Source: Nocardia caishijiensis NBRC 108228 (GTDB taxonomy: Bacteria; Actinomycetota; Actinomycetes; Mycobacteriales; Mycobacteriaceae). From it: DNA of 64,000 nucleotides. Under the pieces are notes generated by a model, which was not told the DNA's origin, did no database searches, and saw only the letters and a program-made list of their open reading frames with translations. The stretch's first letter is position 1. Each line of letters opens with the position of its first letter. Location: contig NZ_BDBE01000027.1 of NCBI RefSeq assembly GCF_001612825.1, positions 81,576-145,575 on the forward strand, read 5' to 3'. A program made the translations under genes and the position numbers. Shown here piece by piece: positions 50,562 through 59,262 of the stretch.

Positions 50562-51959
50562 TCAGTCCAGGTCGTCGTGGCGCATCAGCAGACGACCAGC
50601 CTCGGTCACCGATCCGGTGAGCGAGGGATACACCGAGAAGGTCTGCGCGAGATCGGTGACGGTGAGGTTGTTCTGCACCGCGAGCGCGATCGGCAGGATG
50701 AGTTCCGAGGCGATGGGCGCCACCACCACACCGCCGATCACCACACCGGTGGCCGGGCGGCAGAAGATCTTGACGAAACCGCGGCGCAGTCCCGACATCT
50801 TCGCGCGCGGGTTGGTGTTGAGCGGCAGCATGACCGTGCGCGCGGGCACCTCGCCGTTGTCGATCGCGGTCTGGCTCACGCCGACGGTCGCGATCTCCGG
50901 GCGGGTGAACACCGCCGAGGCGACAGTCTTGAGCCGGATGGGGCTCACGCCCTCGCCGAGCGCGTGATACATCGCGATCCGGCCCTGCATCGCGGCCACC
51001 GAGGCCAGCGGGAGCAGGCCGGTGCAGTCGCCCGCCGCGTAGATGCCGGGCACTGAGGTGCGCGACACCCGGTCGACCCGCAGGTACCCATTGTCGAGTT
51101 CGATGCCGACTCGGTCGAGACCCAGGTCGGCGGTGTTCGGGGTGGAGCCAACGGTCATCAGGGCATGGGTACCGCTGACGGTCCGGCCGTCGGACAGCTT
51201 CACCACGATGCCGTCGGCCGTGCGCTCCACCGCGTCGGCGCGGGCATGCTTGACCAGTTCCACACCGCGCTCGGCGAGGGCTTCCTCTAGCACGAGGGCG
51301 GCGTCGGCGTCCTCGCCGGGCAGCACGCGGTCGCGGCTGGACACCAGCTTCACCCGCACACCCATCTCGGTGTAGGCGGAGACGAATTCGGCACCGGTCA
51401 CACCGGAGCCGACAACCACCAGCGTCTCCGGCAGTTCCGGCAGGTCGTAGAGCTGACGCCAGGTGAGGATGCGCTCACCATCGGGTTCGGCGCCGCGCAG
51501 CACCCTCGGGCTGGCGCCGGTGGCGATGAGCACCACCTCGGCCTCGAACTCCTCGGTGCTGCCGTCGGCCAGGGTGGCACGCACCCGGTGCGCCAAACCG
51601 GCTGCGGGACCGACCAACTCACCGCGCCCGGCGAGTAGTTGGACCCCGGCGGCCTGCAGCTTGGCACGGATATCGGAGGACTGCGCGAGGGCGAGCGCCT
51701 TCACGCGGCCGTTCACCTCGGGCAGGTTCACCTTGGCCTGGCTCGCGTCGAGGGTGATGCCGAGATCGCGGGCCCGGCGCAGGTCGGTGCGCAGACCGGT
51801 GGAGGCGATGAACGTCTTCGACGGAACGCAATCCCACAGCACGCAGGCGCCGCCGATACCGTCGGCATCGACCAGGGTCACCGTTGCCCCGTGCTGGGCG
51901 GCCACCAGAGCCGCCTCGTATCCGGCCGGTCCACCGCCGATGATCGCAATCCGTGCCAC
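50562..51959 (-). CDS. lpdA: NAD(P)H-quinone/disulfide reductase LpdA-like flavoprotein
   Basis: The 465-residue flavoprotein disulfide reductase starts ARIAIIGGGPAGYEAALVAA with the FAD loop, has the redox-cysteine motif GGACVLWDCVPSKTFIAST near residues 36-54, the NAD-binding loop LVVVGSGVTGAEFVSAYTEM near 180, and GIYAAGDCTGLLPLASVAAM near 300. The dimerisation domain ends YPSLTGSVTEAG where lipoamide dehydrogenases have the histidine-proline-x-x-x-glutamate dyad; here histidine is absent. The M. tuberculosis counterpart Rv3303c is an NAD(P)H-quinone reductase that aids resistance to oxidants. AGGAG precedes the GTG start. Confidence 0.9.
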   Translation of the reverse strand: MARIAIIGGGPAGYEAALVAAQHGATVTLVDADGIGGACVLWDCVPSKTFIASTGLRTDLRRARDLGITLDASQAKVNLPEVNGRVKALALAQSSDIRAKLQAAGVQLLAGRGELVGPAAGLAHRVRATLADGSTEEFEAEVVLIATGASPRVLRGAEPDGERILTWRQLYDLPELPETLVVVGSGVTGAEFVSAYTEMGVRVKLVSSRDRVLPGEDADAALVLEEALAERGVELVKHARADAVERTADGIVVKLSDGRTVSGTHALMTVGSTPNTADLGLDRVGIELDNGYLRVDRVSRTSVPGIYAAGDCTGLLPLASVAAMQGRIAMYHALGEGVSPIRLKTVASAVFTRPEIATVGVSQTAIDNGEVPARTVMLPLNTNPRAKMSGLRRGFVKIFCRPATGVVIGGVVVAPIASELILPIALAVQNNLTVTDLAQTFSVYPSLTGSVTEAGRLLMRHDDLD

Positions 51960-52156
51960 CAGTCACGCTCCTGTGCTCGCCTGATCGGGCATCGCCCCTT
52001 GTGAGGGCCACCCGCGCTGTCGCCCCATCATTTCAGGTGCGTTGTGACACGACCGGGTCGGCTCGGTGAACAACGTTCGGCGTGTTCGCCGCCACCCGCG
52101 AGTGTGACCGTGAGCCGATCTGGGTGGGAGACAGGAATTCCGCGCGCTTTATTGGC

Positions 52157-52162
52157 TACAGT
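52157..52162 (+). promoter_or_regulatory. -10 hexamer, leaderless promoter of cyclotransferase gene
   Basis: TACAGT ends six bases before the GTG at 52169. Confidence 0.5.
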
Positions 52163-52168
52163 TCTCAG

Positions 52169-52633
52169 GTGCCGATCTACGCCGCTTACGGGTCCAACAT
52201 GGACTCCACGCAGATGCTGGAACGCTGCCCGCATTCGCCCATGTCCGGGACCGGGTGGCTGGAAGGTTGGCGCCTGACCTTCGCCGGTGACGACATCGGC
52301 TGGGAAGGGCCGTTGGCCACCGTCGTCGAAGATCCGGGCTCCCGGGTGTTCGTCGTCCTCTACGACGTGTCGCCGGAGGACGAGGACCGACTCGATCGGT
52401 GGGAGGGCTCGGACTTCGGTATCCACAAGAAGATCCGGTTGCGTGTCACCGGGACGCAGGGTGAGTCGCGGCTCGCCTGGTTGTACGTACTCGACGCCTA
52501 CGAGGGCGGGTTGCCCTCGGCGCGATACCTGGGGGTCATCGCCGATGCCGCCGAGAAGGCCGGTGCTCCCGAGGACTATGTCCACGCTCTGCGTACCCGC
52601 AACAGCAAGAATGTGGGCCCCGGGTCCGTCTGA
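52169..52633 (+). CDS. Gamma-glutamylcyclotransferase-like protein (Rv3304-like)
   Basis: The 154-residue protein has the GGCT fold: PIYAAYGSNMDSTQMLERCP at the start with the YGSN substrate loop, GWRLTFAGDDIGWEGPLATV, and VFVVLYDVSPEDEDRLDRWE near 65-84 with the catalytic glutamate region. Family enzymes cleave gamma-glutamyl amines or peptides to 5-oxoproline. The GTG start is set by the promoter hexamer six bases before it and by the conserved YAAYGSN. It is next to lpdA as Rv3304 is in M. tuberculosis. A strong terminator follows. Confidence 0.85.
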   Translation: MPIYAAYGSNMDSTQMLERCPHSPMSGTGWLEGWRLTFAGDDIGWEGPLATVVEDPGSRVFVVLYDVSPEDEDRLDRWEGSDFGIHKKIRLRVTGTQGESRLAWLYVLDAYEGGLPSARYLGVIADAAEKAGAPEDYVHALRTRNSKNVGPGSV

Positions 52634-52641
52634 CCGTACTT

Positions 52642-52682
52642 CCGCCACGTCCCCTCCCCGGCCTCGGAAGGGGACGTGGCGG
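52642..52682. terminator. Strong bidirectional terminator
   Basis: Perfect 14-bp stem (CCGCCACGTCCCCT at 52642-52655 with 52669-52682) between the convergent cyclotransferase and M20 amidohydrolase genes. Confidence 0.85.
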
Positions 52683-52693
52683 TCGCGCGTAGT

Positions 52694-53986
52694 TCAGGCC
52701 TGCAGCACGATGTTCGTCAACGTCCGCACCCCGACAGCCAACGCGCGCTCGTCGATGTCGAACGTCGGCTGGTGCAGATCCAACTGCTCCCCGGTGCCGG
52801 ACCACACACCCAGCCGCGCCATCGCGCCCGGCGCGTGCTCGAGGTACCAGGAGAAGTCCTCCCCACCCCCGGACTGCGGAGTGTCGGCCAACGCGTCGGC
52901 ACCGATGGCCAGCACCGCGTTCTCGAACATCAACGTCGACGCGGGGTCGTTGACCACTGGCGGCACCCCACGCTTGTAGTTGAGCTGGTACCGCACCCCG
53001 GTCGGCGCGAGCAGGCTGTCCACGATCTCGCGCACCAGCGGCTCGAGCAACAACCACGTGGCGTGGTCGCCCGTGCGCACGGTTCCGGTGAGCATGCCGG
53101 TCTGCGGAATGGCGTTCGGCGCCTTCCCCGCGCTCACCGCACCCCACACCATCACGGTGCTGGTGCGCGGATCGACCCGCCTGCTCAGCAGCCCGGGCAG
53201 CCCGGTGATGACGGTGCCGATGGCATAGACCAGATCGCTGGTGAGGTGCGGGCGCGAGGTGTGCCCACCGGGCGAGTCGAGCACGAGTTCCACGGTGTCG
53301 GCGGCGGAGGTGATGGCACCGGTCCGTAAGCCGACCTTGCCCACTTCCAGCCGCGGATCGCAGTGCAACGCGAAGATGCGGTCGACACCGTTCATCCCGC
53401 CCGCCGCGACGACGTCGAGCGCGCCGCCCGGCATCACTTCCTCGGCGGGCTGGAAGATCAACCGGACCCCGACGGGCAGCGTGTGTTCGGCCTCGGCCAG
53501 CGCGAGCGCGGTGCCGAGCAGCACCGTGGTGTGCGCGTCGTGACCGCAGGCGTGCGAGACGCCGGGCACGGTCGAGGCGAAGCTCAGGCCGGTGAATTCC
53601 TGCATCGGCAGGGCGTCCATGTCGGCGCGCAGGGCGATGCGCGGCGCGTCGGTCGGGCCGAGGTCGCAGAGCAGGCCGGTGCCGCCGGGCAGCACCTCCC
53701 AGGTCAGGCCCGCCTTGGTGAGCCAGCCGGAGACGAACTCGGTGGTGGCGAACTCCGCCCGCGACAACTCGGGGTTGGCGTGGATGTGCCTGCGCCATCG
53801 CACCAGGTCACCGGTGTGTTCGGCCAGCCATGCGTCGACGATCTCGGTTCCCGACATCATGGTTGGTTCGGTGGCCGGCCGGGTCGGGAACGCCGTGGTC
53901 TCACGCATCACCGACGCGGTGGCGACACCCATCGATAGAGCGTCAGCGCCTGCGCGTGCGGTGCCCGTATGGCCGGAAATACTCAC
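52694..53986 (-). CDS. amiA: M20 family amidohydrolase AmiA-like
   Basis: The 430-residue protein belongs to the M20D amidohydrolase group: WRRHIHANPELSRAEFATTE near residues 61-80, the metal-binding SHACGHDAHTTVLLGTALAL near 148-167, FQPAEEVMPGGALDV, ALHCDPRLEVGKVGLRTGAI and GGEDFSWYLEHAPGAMARLG with distal ligands. It matches, from memory, Rv3305c (amiA1). The GTG at 53986 overlaps the stop of amiB (GTGA) and has AGGAGG at 53994-53999 seven bases upstream, so translation starts there, adding about 42 residues before the usual start (MSGTEIVDAWLAE). Substrate is unknown; relatives hydrolyse N-acyl or indole-acetyl amino acids. Confidence 0.88.
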   Translation of the reverse strand: MSISGHTGTARAGADALSMGVATASVMRETTAFPTRPATEPTMMSGTEIVDAWLAEHTGDLVRWRRHIHANPELSRAEFATTEFVSGWLTKAGLTWEVLPGGTGLLCDLGPTDAPRIALRADMDALPMQEFTGLSFASTVPGVSHACGHDAHTTVLLGTALALAEAEHTLPVGVRLIFQPAEEVMPGGALDVVAAGGMNGVDRIFALHCDPRLEVGKVGLRTGAITSAADTVELVLDSPGGHTSRPHLTSDLVYAIGTVITGLPGLLSRRVDPRTSTVMVWGAVSAGKAPNAIPQTGMLTGTVRTGDHATWLLLEPLVREIVDSLLAPTGVRYQLNYKRGVPPVVNDPASTLMFENAVLAIGADALADTPQSGGGEDFSWYLEHAPGAMARLGVWSGTGEQLDLHQPTFDIDERALAVGVRTLTNIVLQA

Positions 53987-55185
53987 CGATTGTCCTCCTG
54001 TCGTTCGATCAGACGTTGCAACAACCTGTCCCTGTGTACTTCATCGCGCGCGATCGCGACAGCGGTACGCGCGAGTGCGAGCGCGCCGTCGGTCACGGCT
54101 CGATCCGCCGAGGCGTTCACCGCGGCCGCCGCGAAGTTCGGCTGGTGGGTCACCGCGCCACCGGCGTCGATGCCGATCACCGGGTGGATACCGGGGATCA
54201 CGTTGGTGACGTTGCCCATGTCGGTGCTCCCGAGCGGTCGCAGCACCTCGAGCTCGGGTGCGATCGGCACCCTGCCCAAATCGGTGATCTGCGCGCGGTA
54301 GGCAGCGTTGAGAACCGGGTCGGGCGTGAGCTCGGTGTAGGTGGGCGCGAGCGTCCGTATGTCGTGGGTGCAGCCGGTCGCCAGGGCACCCGCCGCAAAG
54401 CATGCCTTCGCCCGACGCATCAGGTCGTCGAGGGACGCGGCGTCGGCAGCGCGAAGGTAGTACAGCAACTCCGCACGTCCGGGCACGATGTTGGGGGCTA
54501 CACCACCGTCGGACACTATACCGTGCAGCTGCTGGCCGGGCCGCAGATGCTGACGCAGCAAGCCCAGAGCAACCTGGGCGACGGTGATCGCGTCGCCCGC
54601 GTTGAGGCCGAGTTCGGGGGCGGCACTGGCGTGGGCCTCGCGGCCGTGGAAGGTGATGGCGAGGTCGGCCAGCGCCAGGGACCTGGCGCCGACGATGTCG
54701 GCGGGACCGGGGTGGACCATCATCGCCATCGCGATGTCGTCGAAGGCGCCCGCTTCCAGCATGAGCACCTTGCCGCCGCCGCTCTCCTCGGCGGGCGTGC
54801 CGAGCACGACGACCGTGAGGCCGAGCTGATCGGCCACCTCGGCCAGGCCGAGCGCGGCACCGGTCGAGGACGCCGCGATGATGTTGTGTCCGCAGGCGTG
54901 CCCGATCTCGGGCAGCGCGTCGTATTCGGCGCAGATACCGACGGTGAGCGGGCCGCTGCCGTAGACCGCGCGGAAAGCCGTCGGCAGCCCGGCGATTCCG
55001 GTGGTGACGGCGAAGCCGCGAGCCCGCAGCGGGGCCAGGACTTTGGCGACGCTGCGAGTCTCGGCGAAGGCCAGTTCGGGTTCGGCGTGGATCGAGTGCG
55101 ACAGCCCGATCAGCTCGTCCGAGGCCGCGAGGATCGCGGTATCGGCAGCGGTCGCCGAGTATTCGCCGGTACGCGAGGGTGCCAT
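53983..55185 (-). CDS. amiB: M20 family amidohydrolase AmiB-like
   Basis: The 400-residue paralogue has LIGLSHSIHAEPELAFAETR near residues 25-44, VGICAEYDALPEIGHACGHN near 82-101 with the metal-binding His and Asp, LGTPAEESGGGKVLMLEAGA near 124-143, and HPGPADIVGARSLALADLAI. It matches the AbgB/AmiB1 type (Rv3306c). With AmiA it forms a translationally coupled pair, which may form a heteromeric enzyme as AbgA/AbgB do for p-aminobenzoyl-glutamate in E. coli; that substrate is not shown here. Confidence 0.88.
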   Translation of the reverse strand: MAPSRTGEYSATAADTAILAASDELIGLSHSIHAEPELAFAETRSVAKVLAPLRARGFAVTTGIAGLPTAFRAVYGSGPLTVGICAEYDALPEIGHACGHNIIAASSTGAALGLAEVADQLGLTVVVLGTPAEESGGGKVLMLEAGAFDDIAMAMMVHPGPADIVGARSLALADLAITFHGREAHASAAPELGLNAGDAITVAQVALGLLRQHLRPGQQLHGIVSDGGVAPNIVPGRAELLYYLRAADAASLDDLMRRAKACFAAGALATGCTHDIRTLAPTYTELTPDPVLNAAYRAQITDLGRVPIAPELEVLRPLGSTDMGNVTNVIPGIHPVIGIDAGGAVTHQPNFAAAAVNASADRAVTDGALALARTAVAIARDEVHRDRLLQRLIERQEDNR

Positions 55186-55234
55186 GCACTCAGTCTCGCA
55201 TCAGTGCTCCACCCGGGCGCACCGGCGAACGGCC

Positions 55235-55936
55235 TCAGTTGCCGAAGGGCAGGTTCTGCGGGGTGACCGGCGTGGCGAGCGCGGCGAGGGTCTCCGCGTG
55301 CAGCGAGGTCTTGATGATCGGGGTGATCGGCTTGCGCAGGCTGGTGAGCGCGGCGGCCCGGGCGACAGCGGTCGGCAGCACCTCGTCGGCGTCGGCCGCG
55401 GCGTCGACGATCCCCGCGGCGATCGCCTCGTCGGCGCCGAAGCGGTGCCCGGTGGTCATGGCCCGGACGCACACCTGGTTGCTGAGGCGGCCCTTCAGCA
55501 GTGCGTTCATGCCGATGGTGAAGGGCATGCCGAGGTGCACCTCGGGCAGCGACCAGAAACCGCGGTCACCGCGCATCACCCGGAAGTCGTGCGCGGAGGC
55601 CAGCATGGCGCCCGCACCGAAGGCGTGGCCGTTGATCGCGGCGACGGTAGGCATCGGGAAGGTCAGCAGGCGGGTGTAGAGGGTGTGCACCCGGTCGAGG
55701 TAGCCGTGGATCTTGTCCAGATTGCCGAACACCCAGTCGGTGTCGAGGCCGTTGCTGTAGAACTTGCCGGTCGCGACGGTGACCAGCGCCGCGGCCCCCT
55801 CGGACGCTTCGACCTTGTCGAGCTCGGCGTGGAAGGCGTCGATCCAGTCGGGCGAGAAACGGTTCTCGTTGTCGGTCTGCCCCTCGTTGCCGAGGTACAG
55901 GACGAAAACATCACCAGAGCGCTCCAAATACGGCAT
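55235..55936 (-). CDS. Enoyl-CoA hydratase/isomerase family protein
   Basis: The 233-residue protein is a small crotonase-fold enzyme: DVFVLYLGNEGQTDNENRFS, ALVTVATGKFYSNGLDTDWV near 53-72 forming the CoA loop, and LLTFPMPTVAAINGHAFGAG near 90-109 with the first oxyanion glycines, then FRVMRGDRGFWSLPEVHLGM. The catalytic Glu pair of true hydratases is partly unclear, so isomerase activity is possible. The start at 55936 is set by TATTCT seven bases upstream and the MPYLERSGD beginning. It seems a single-gene unit. Confidence 0.85.
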   Translation of the reverse strand: MPYLERSGDVFVLYLGNEGQTDNENRFSPDWIDAFHAELDKVEASEGAAALVTVATGKFYSNGLDTDWVFGNLDKIHGYLDRVHTLYTRLLTFPMPTVAAINGHAFGAGAMLASAHDFRVMRGDRGFWSLPEVHLGMPFTIGMNALLKGRLSNQVCVRAMTTGHRFGADEAIAAGIVDAAADADEVLPTAVARAAALTSLRKPITPIIKTSLHAETLAALATPVTPQNLPFGN

Positions 55937-55943
55937 GCGGGGA

Positions 55944-55949
55944 AGAATA
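55944..55949 (-). promoter_or_regulatory. -10 hexamer, leaderless promoter of enoyl-CoA hydratase gene
   Basis: TATTCT on the minus strand ends seven bases before the ATG at 55936. Confidence 0.5.
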
Positions 55950-56023
55950 GTCCGCACCAGAACACCCCCCTACTCGCGGGTAGACACCTCCCCAGCCCCG
56001 TACGACCCGACCCTGAGGAGGGT

Positions 56024-56132
56024 CCGCCGCGCAGCGGCGGTTCGCGGCCGTCCCGACGATCAGGTGCCGGTGCGTAGGCGACGAAGGAGCAAGCACCGGC
56101 GCCTGATCGTCGGGACATGCGGGGCCGCGAAC
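56024..56132. repeat. Composite REP-like inverted repeat
   Basis: A 7-bp hairpin (CCGCCGC/GCGGCGG, 56024-56040) is followed by a large one: 56050-56073 pairs with 56093-56116 at 23 of 24 positions, extended by GTTCGCGGCC (56040-56049) and its complement at 56123-56132 with a 6-base bulge. The 19-base loop is at 56074-56092. Size and two-hairpin layout resemble REP/BIME elements or a MITE. Confidence 0.65.
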
Positions 56133-56177
56133 TCGAGCGCGCCAGCGCTCCAACAAACACAGCCTCGAGCGCGCCAG
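56132..56177 (+). promoter_or_regulatory. Two 14-bp direct repeats upstream of deoD
   Basis: CTCGAGCGCGCCAG occurs at 56132-56145 and 56164-56177, 32 bases apart (three helical turns) and on the same face. The second copy covers the -35 and spacer region of the deoD promoter, as expected of an operator. Confidence 0.5.
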
Positions 56178-56182
56178 AACTC

Positions 56183-56188
56183 TAGACT
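56183..56188 (+). promoter_or_regulatory. -10 hexamer, leaderless promoter of deoD
   Basis: TAGACT ends six bases before the ATG at 56195. Confidence 0.5.
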
Positions 56189-56194
56189 CTCCAC

Positions 56195-56974
56195 ATGCTT
56201 GCCGAACAGGCCGCCGAGGCTATCGCCGAACGTACGGGAGTGCCGCGTCATCGCGTGGCCGTGGTGCTCGGATCGGGGTGGCAGCAGGCCGCGGCCGAGA
56301 TCGGCGCGCCGCATGCCTCGATCGCCATGCCGGAGCTGCCCGGCTTCGGTCGGCCCAGTGCGCAGGGACATGGCGGGATGGTGCACTCGGTCACCGTCAA
56401 CGACAACAACGTGCTGCTGCTGATGGGGCGTCAGCACCTGTACGAGGGTTACACGCCGCAGCAGGTGGTGCACCCGGTGTCGGCGGCGATCGCGGCCGGT
56501 GCCGAGATCGTGCTGCTCACCAATGCGGCGGGCGGGATCAGGGGCGGGTTGCGGGTCGGTGAGCCGGTGCTCATCGCCGACCACCTGAACCTGACCGCGC
56601 GCACTCCGCTGGAAGGGGCGCGTTTCGTCGATCTCGTCGACGCCTGGGACCCCGAACTGCGCACGCTGGCAAAGGAACTCGATCCTTCGCTCGGCGAAGG
56701 CGTGTACGCGGGGCTGCTCGGTCCGCAGTACGAGACACCCGCCGAGATCCGCATGCTGGCCACTCTCGGCGCCGACCTGGTGGGCATGTCGACGGTGCTC
56801 GAGGCGATCGAGGCGCGGTCACGTGGGGCACGAGTGCTCGGGATCTCGCTGGTCACCAACCTGGCCGCCGGTGTCACCGGTGAGCATCTGTCGCATGCCG
56901 AGGTCTTGGCCGAGGGGCAGGCCGCCGCACCCCGGCTGGGCAAACTGCTGCGCGGCATCCTGGAGCGGGTGTAG
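56195..56974 (+). CDS. deoD: Purine nucleoside phosphorylase
   Basis: The enzyme splits purine nucleosides with phosphate. The 259-residue protein is the trimeric type: [20 protein letters not shown] near residues 18-37, [20 protein letters not shown] near 69-88, [20 protein letters not shown] near 108-127, [20 protein letters not shown] near 177-196 and [20 protein letters not shown]. It heads deoD-pmmB; the next gene begins directly after its stop codon. Direct repeats overlap its promoter. Confidence 0.94.
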   Translation: MLAEQAAEAIAERTGVPRHRVAVVLGSGWQQAAAEIGAPHASIAMPELPGFGRPSAQGHGGMVHSVTVNDNNVLLLMGRQHLYEGYTPQQVVHPVSAAIAAGAEIVLLTNAAGGIRGGLRVGEPVLIADHLNLTARTPLEGARFVDLVDAWDPELRTLAKELDPSLGEGVYAGLLGPQYETPAEIRMLATLGADLVGMSTVLEAIEARSRGARVLGISLVTNLAAGVTGEHLSHAEVLAEGQAAAPRLGKLLRGILERV

Positions 56975-58477
56975 ATGCTGCGCTTCGGAACCGCGGGCCT
57001 GCGTGGCCCGTTGCGCGAGGGGCCGGACGGGATGAACGTGACCACCGTGTCGCGGGCGAGCGCGGGCCTGGCCGACTGGTTGCGGGCGCGGTGTCTCGGT
57101 GGCGGTGCGGTGGTGGTCGGGCGCGATGCCCGGCACGGTTCCGCCGAATTCGCCGCCGCGACAGCCGAGATCTTCACCGCGGCGGGCTTTTCCGTGACCT
57201 GCTTGCCCGAGCCCGTGCCGACGCCGGTGGTGGCGTTCGCGGTGCGCGAGCTGAAAGCGGTGGCGGGCGTGCAGATCACCGCCTCGCACAATCCCCCCGC
57301 CGACAACGGGTACAAGGTGTATCTCGACGGTGGCTCCCAGCTCATCGCACCGGCCGACACCGAGATCGAGCAGTACATCGAGAAGGTCGCCGAACCCGTT
57401 GAGCGGCAGCCGGTCTCACCTTCCGGTGGCGTGGTGGTCGATCGGTATCTCGAGCGCGTCGCGGCTTTGCCGGGGGTACTCGGTGGGCCCGGCGAGCGTG
57501 CCACGGTGCGGGTCGCGCTGACCGCGCTGCACGGTGTCGGCGGTGAACTCGCCGTTCGCGCACTCCACGCCGCGGGTTTCACCGATGTGCACGTCGTCGA
57601 CGAACAGTTCACGCCCGATCCGGATTTCCCCACGGTCGCCTTCCCCAACCCGGAGGAACCGGGCGCGACCGATCTGCTGCTCGCGCTCGCCGACCGGGTC
57701 GGCGCGGATGTGGCCATCGCGCTCGATCCCGATGCCGACCGGTGCGCCGTCGGCGTGCCGGGTCCGCACGGGTGGCGCATGCTGCGCGGCGACGAAACCG
57801 GTGTGCTGCTGGCCGATTACGTGCTGCGCACCGCTACCGCCGACCCCTTGGTGGCGACCACGATCGTCTCCTCGCGACTGTTGTCGAAGCTGGCGCCCGC
57901 GCGCTCGGCCCGCTACGCCGAAACCCTCACCGGCTTCAAGTGGTTGGCCCGCGCGGGCGACGGCCTGGTCTACGCCTACGAGGAAGCCATCGGCCACTGC
58001 GTCGACCCGGCCACGGTGCGCGACAAGGACGGCATCTCCGCCGCCGTGGCCGCCACCGACCTGGTCGCCCTGCTGAAGGCCGACGGCCGCGATCTCCTCG
58101 ACGAATTGGACTCCTACGCGGTCGAATTCGGCCTCCACGTCGGCGGCCAGGTCTCCCTGCGCCTGCCCGACCAGGCCACCGCGACCACCATCGTCGCCGC
58201 CCTGCGCGCCACCCCACCGGCCGAGATCGCTGGAACCCCGGTGCGATTCACCGATCAAGCCCAGGTGCGCGGGCGCCTGCGCACCGACGCCCTGATCTTC
58301 GAGGCCGACGATTTCCGCATCGTCGTCCGCCCGTCGGGCACCGAACCGAAACTCAAGTGCTACCTGGAGGTCTTCGCCCCGGTCGCCGACCTCGCCGACC
58401 TGGCAGCGGCGCGCGTCGCCGCCACCGCCCGGCTCGGCGAGTTGATCAGCTTCTGCGAGGCGCTCGGGCCCGCCTGA
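56975..58477 (+). CDS. pmmB: Phosphomannomutase/phosphoglucomutase PmmB-like
   Basis: The 500-residue alpha-D-phosphohexomutase moves phosphate between C1 and C6 of hexoses or between C1 and C5 of pentoses. It has LRFGTAGLRGPLREGPDGMN at the start, the phosphoserine loop AGVQITASHNPPADNGYKVY near 96-115, the magnesium loop ALDPDADRCAVGVP near 246-259, the sugar loop FKWLARAGDGLVYAYEEAIG, and RPSGTEPKLKCYLEVF near the end. It starts immediately after the deoD stop. Coupling with deoD suggests it may act on ribose-1-phosphate, but hexose activity is the usual annotation. Confidence 0.9.
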   Translation: MLRFGTAGLRGPLREGPDGMNVTTVSRASAGLADWLRARCLGGGAVVVGRDARHGSAEFAAATAEIFTAAGFSVTCLPEPVPTPVVAFAVRELKAVAGVQITASHNPPADNGYKVYLDGGSQLIAPADTEIEQYIEKVAEPVERQPVSPSGGVVVDRYLERVAALPGVLGGPGERATVRVALTALHGVGGELAVRALHAAGFTDVHVVDEQFTPDPDFPTVAFPNPEEPGATDLLLALADRVGADVAIALDPDADRCAVGVPGPHGWRMLRGDETGVLLADYVLRTATADPLVATTIVSSRLLSKLAPARSARYAETLTGFKWLARAGDGLVYAYEEAIGHCVDPATVRDKDGISAAVAATDLVALLKADGRDLLDELDSYAVEFGLHVGGQVSLRLPDQATATTIVAALRATPPAEIAGTPVRFTDQAQVRGRLRTDALIFEADDFRIVVRPSGTEPKLKCYLEVFAPVADLADLAAARVAATARLGELISFCEALGPA

Positions 58478-58495
58478 AAGACGCCGCGTGCCTGG

Positions 58496-59119
58496 TCATC
58501 GGGGGCCGAACTGGCGGTCGCCCGCATCACCGAGACCGGGGACGATGTAGGCGTTTTCGTTGAGTTTCTCGTCGACGACGGCGGTGACCAGGCGCACGGG
58601 CAGGCCCGAGTCGGCCAGGGCGGCAACACCTTCGGGGGCCGCCACCACGCACACGGCGGTGATGTCGGTCGCGCCGCGGGCGACGAGGAGTTCCAGGGTG
58701 TGGATCATCGAGCCGCCGGTGGCGAGCATGGGGTCGAGGACGAAGACGGGGAGGTCGGTGAGGTCGGTCGGCAGGGATTCCAGGTACGGGACCGGCTGGT
58801 GGGTCTCCTCGTCGCGGGCGATGCCGACGAAACCGACGCGCGCCTGCGGCACGAGATCGGCGGCGGCGTAGACCATGCCGAGTCCCGCGCGCAGGACCGG
58901 GACCAGCAGCGGCGGGGCCGCGAGGCGGACACCGTCGGTGACGGCCACCGGCGTGTTGATCGGTTCGCGTACGACGGGCGCGTCACGCAGCGCCTCGTAC
59001 ATCAAAATGCCCGTGAGGTCGGCCAATGCGTTGCGGAAGGTGGCGTTGTCGGTGCGAGCGTCTCGCATCGTGCTCAGCAGGGTGGCGGCGAGCGGATGAT
59101 CGACGGTGTCGGTGCGCAT
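58496..59119 (-). CDS. upp: Uracil phosphoribosyltransferase
   Basis: Upp converts uracil and PRPP to UMP. The 207-residue protein starts [20 protein letters not shown], has [20 protein letters not shown] near 74-93, the PRPP loop [20 protein letters not shown] near 124-143, and DRQFGPR at the C-terminus, with length typical of the family. TATCGT six bases before the ATG fits a leaderless transcript. It converges on the deoD-pmmB operon with an 18-bp gap. Confidence 0.95.
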   Translation of the reverse strand: MRTDTVDHPLAATLLSTMRDARTDNATFRNALADLTGILMYEALRDAPVVREPINTPVAVTDGVRLAAPPLLVPVLRAGLGMVYAAADLVPQARVGFVGIARDEETHQPVPYLESLPTDLTDLPVFVLDPMLATGGSMIHTLELLVARGATDITAVCVVAAPEGVAALADSGLPVRLVTAVVDEKLNENAYIVPGLGDAGDRQFGPR

Positions 59120-59125
59120 GAAAAA

Positions 59126-59131
59126 ACGATA
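59126..59131 (-). promoter_or_regulatory. -10 hexamer, leaderless promoter of upp
   Basis: TATCGT on the minus strand ends six bases before the ATG at 59119. Confidence 0.5.
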
Positions 59132-59262
59132 GGGTCACCCACGCGCTTCCGGTGCGTCCGCTGGGGAAATTTCGCGGAACAGGGAACCGAATGCGGGGCC
59201 GGTGCGTCGAATCAGGTGAATGACGTACTCTGCCCGGGAACTCGAGGATTGGGGGAAGTTCG

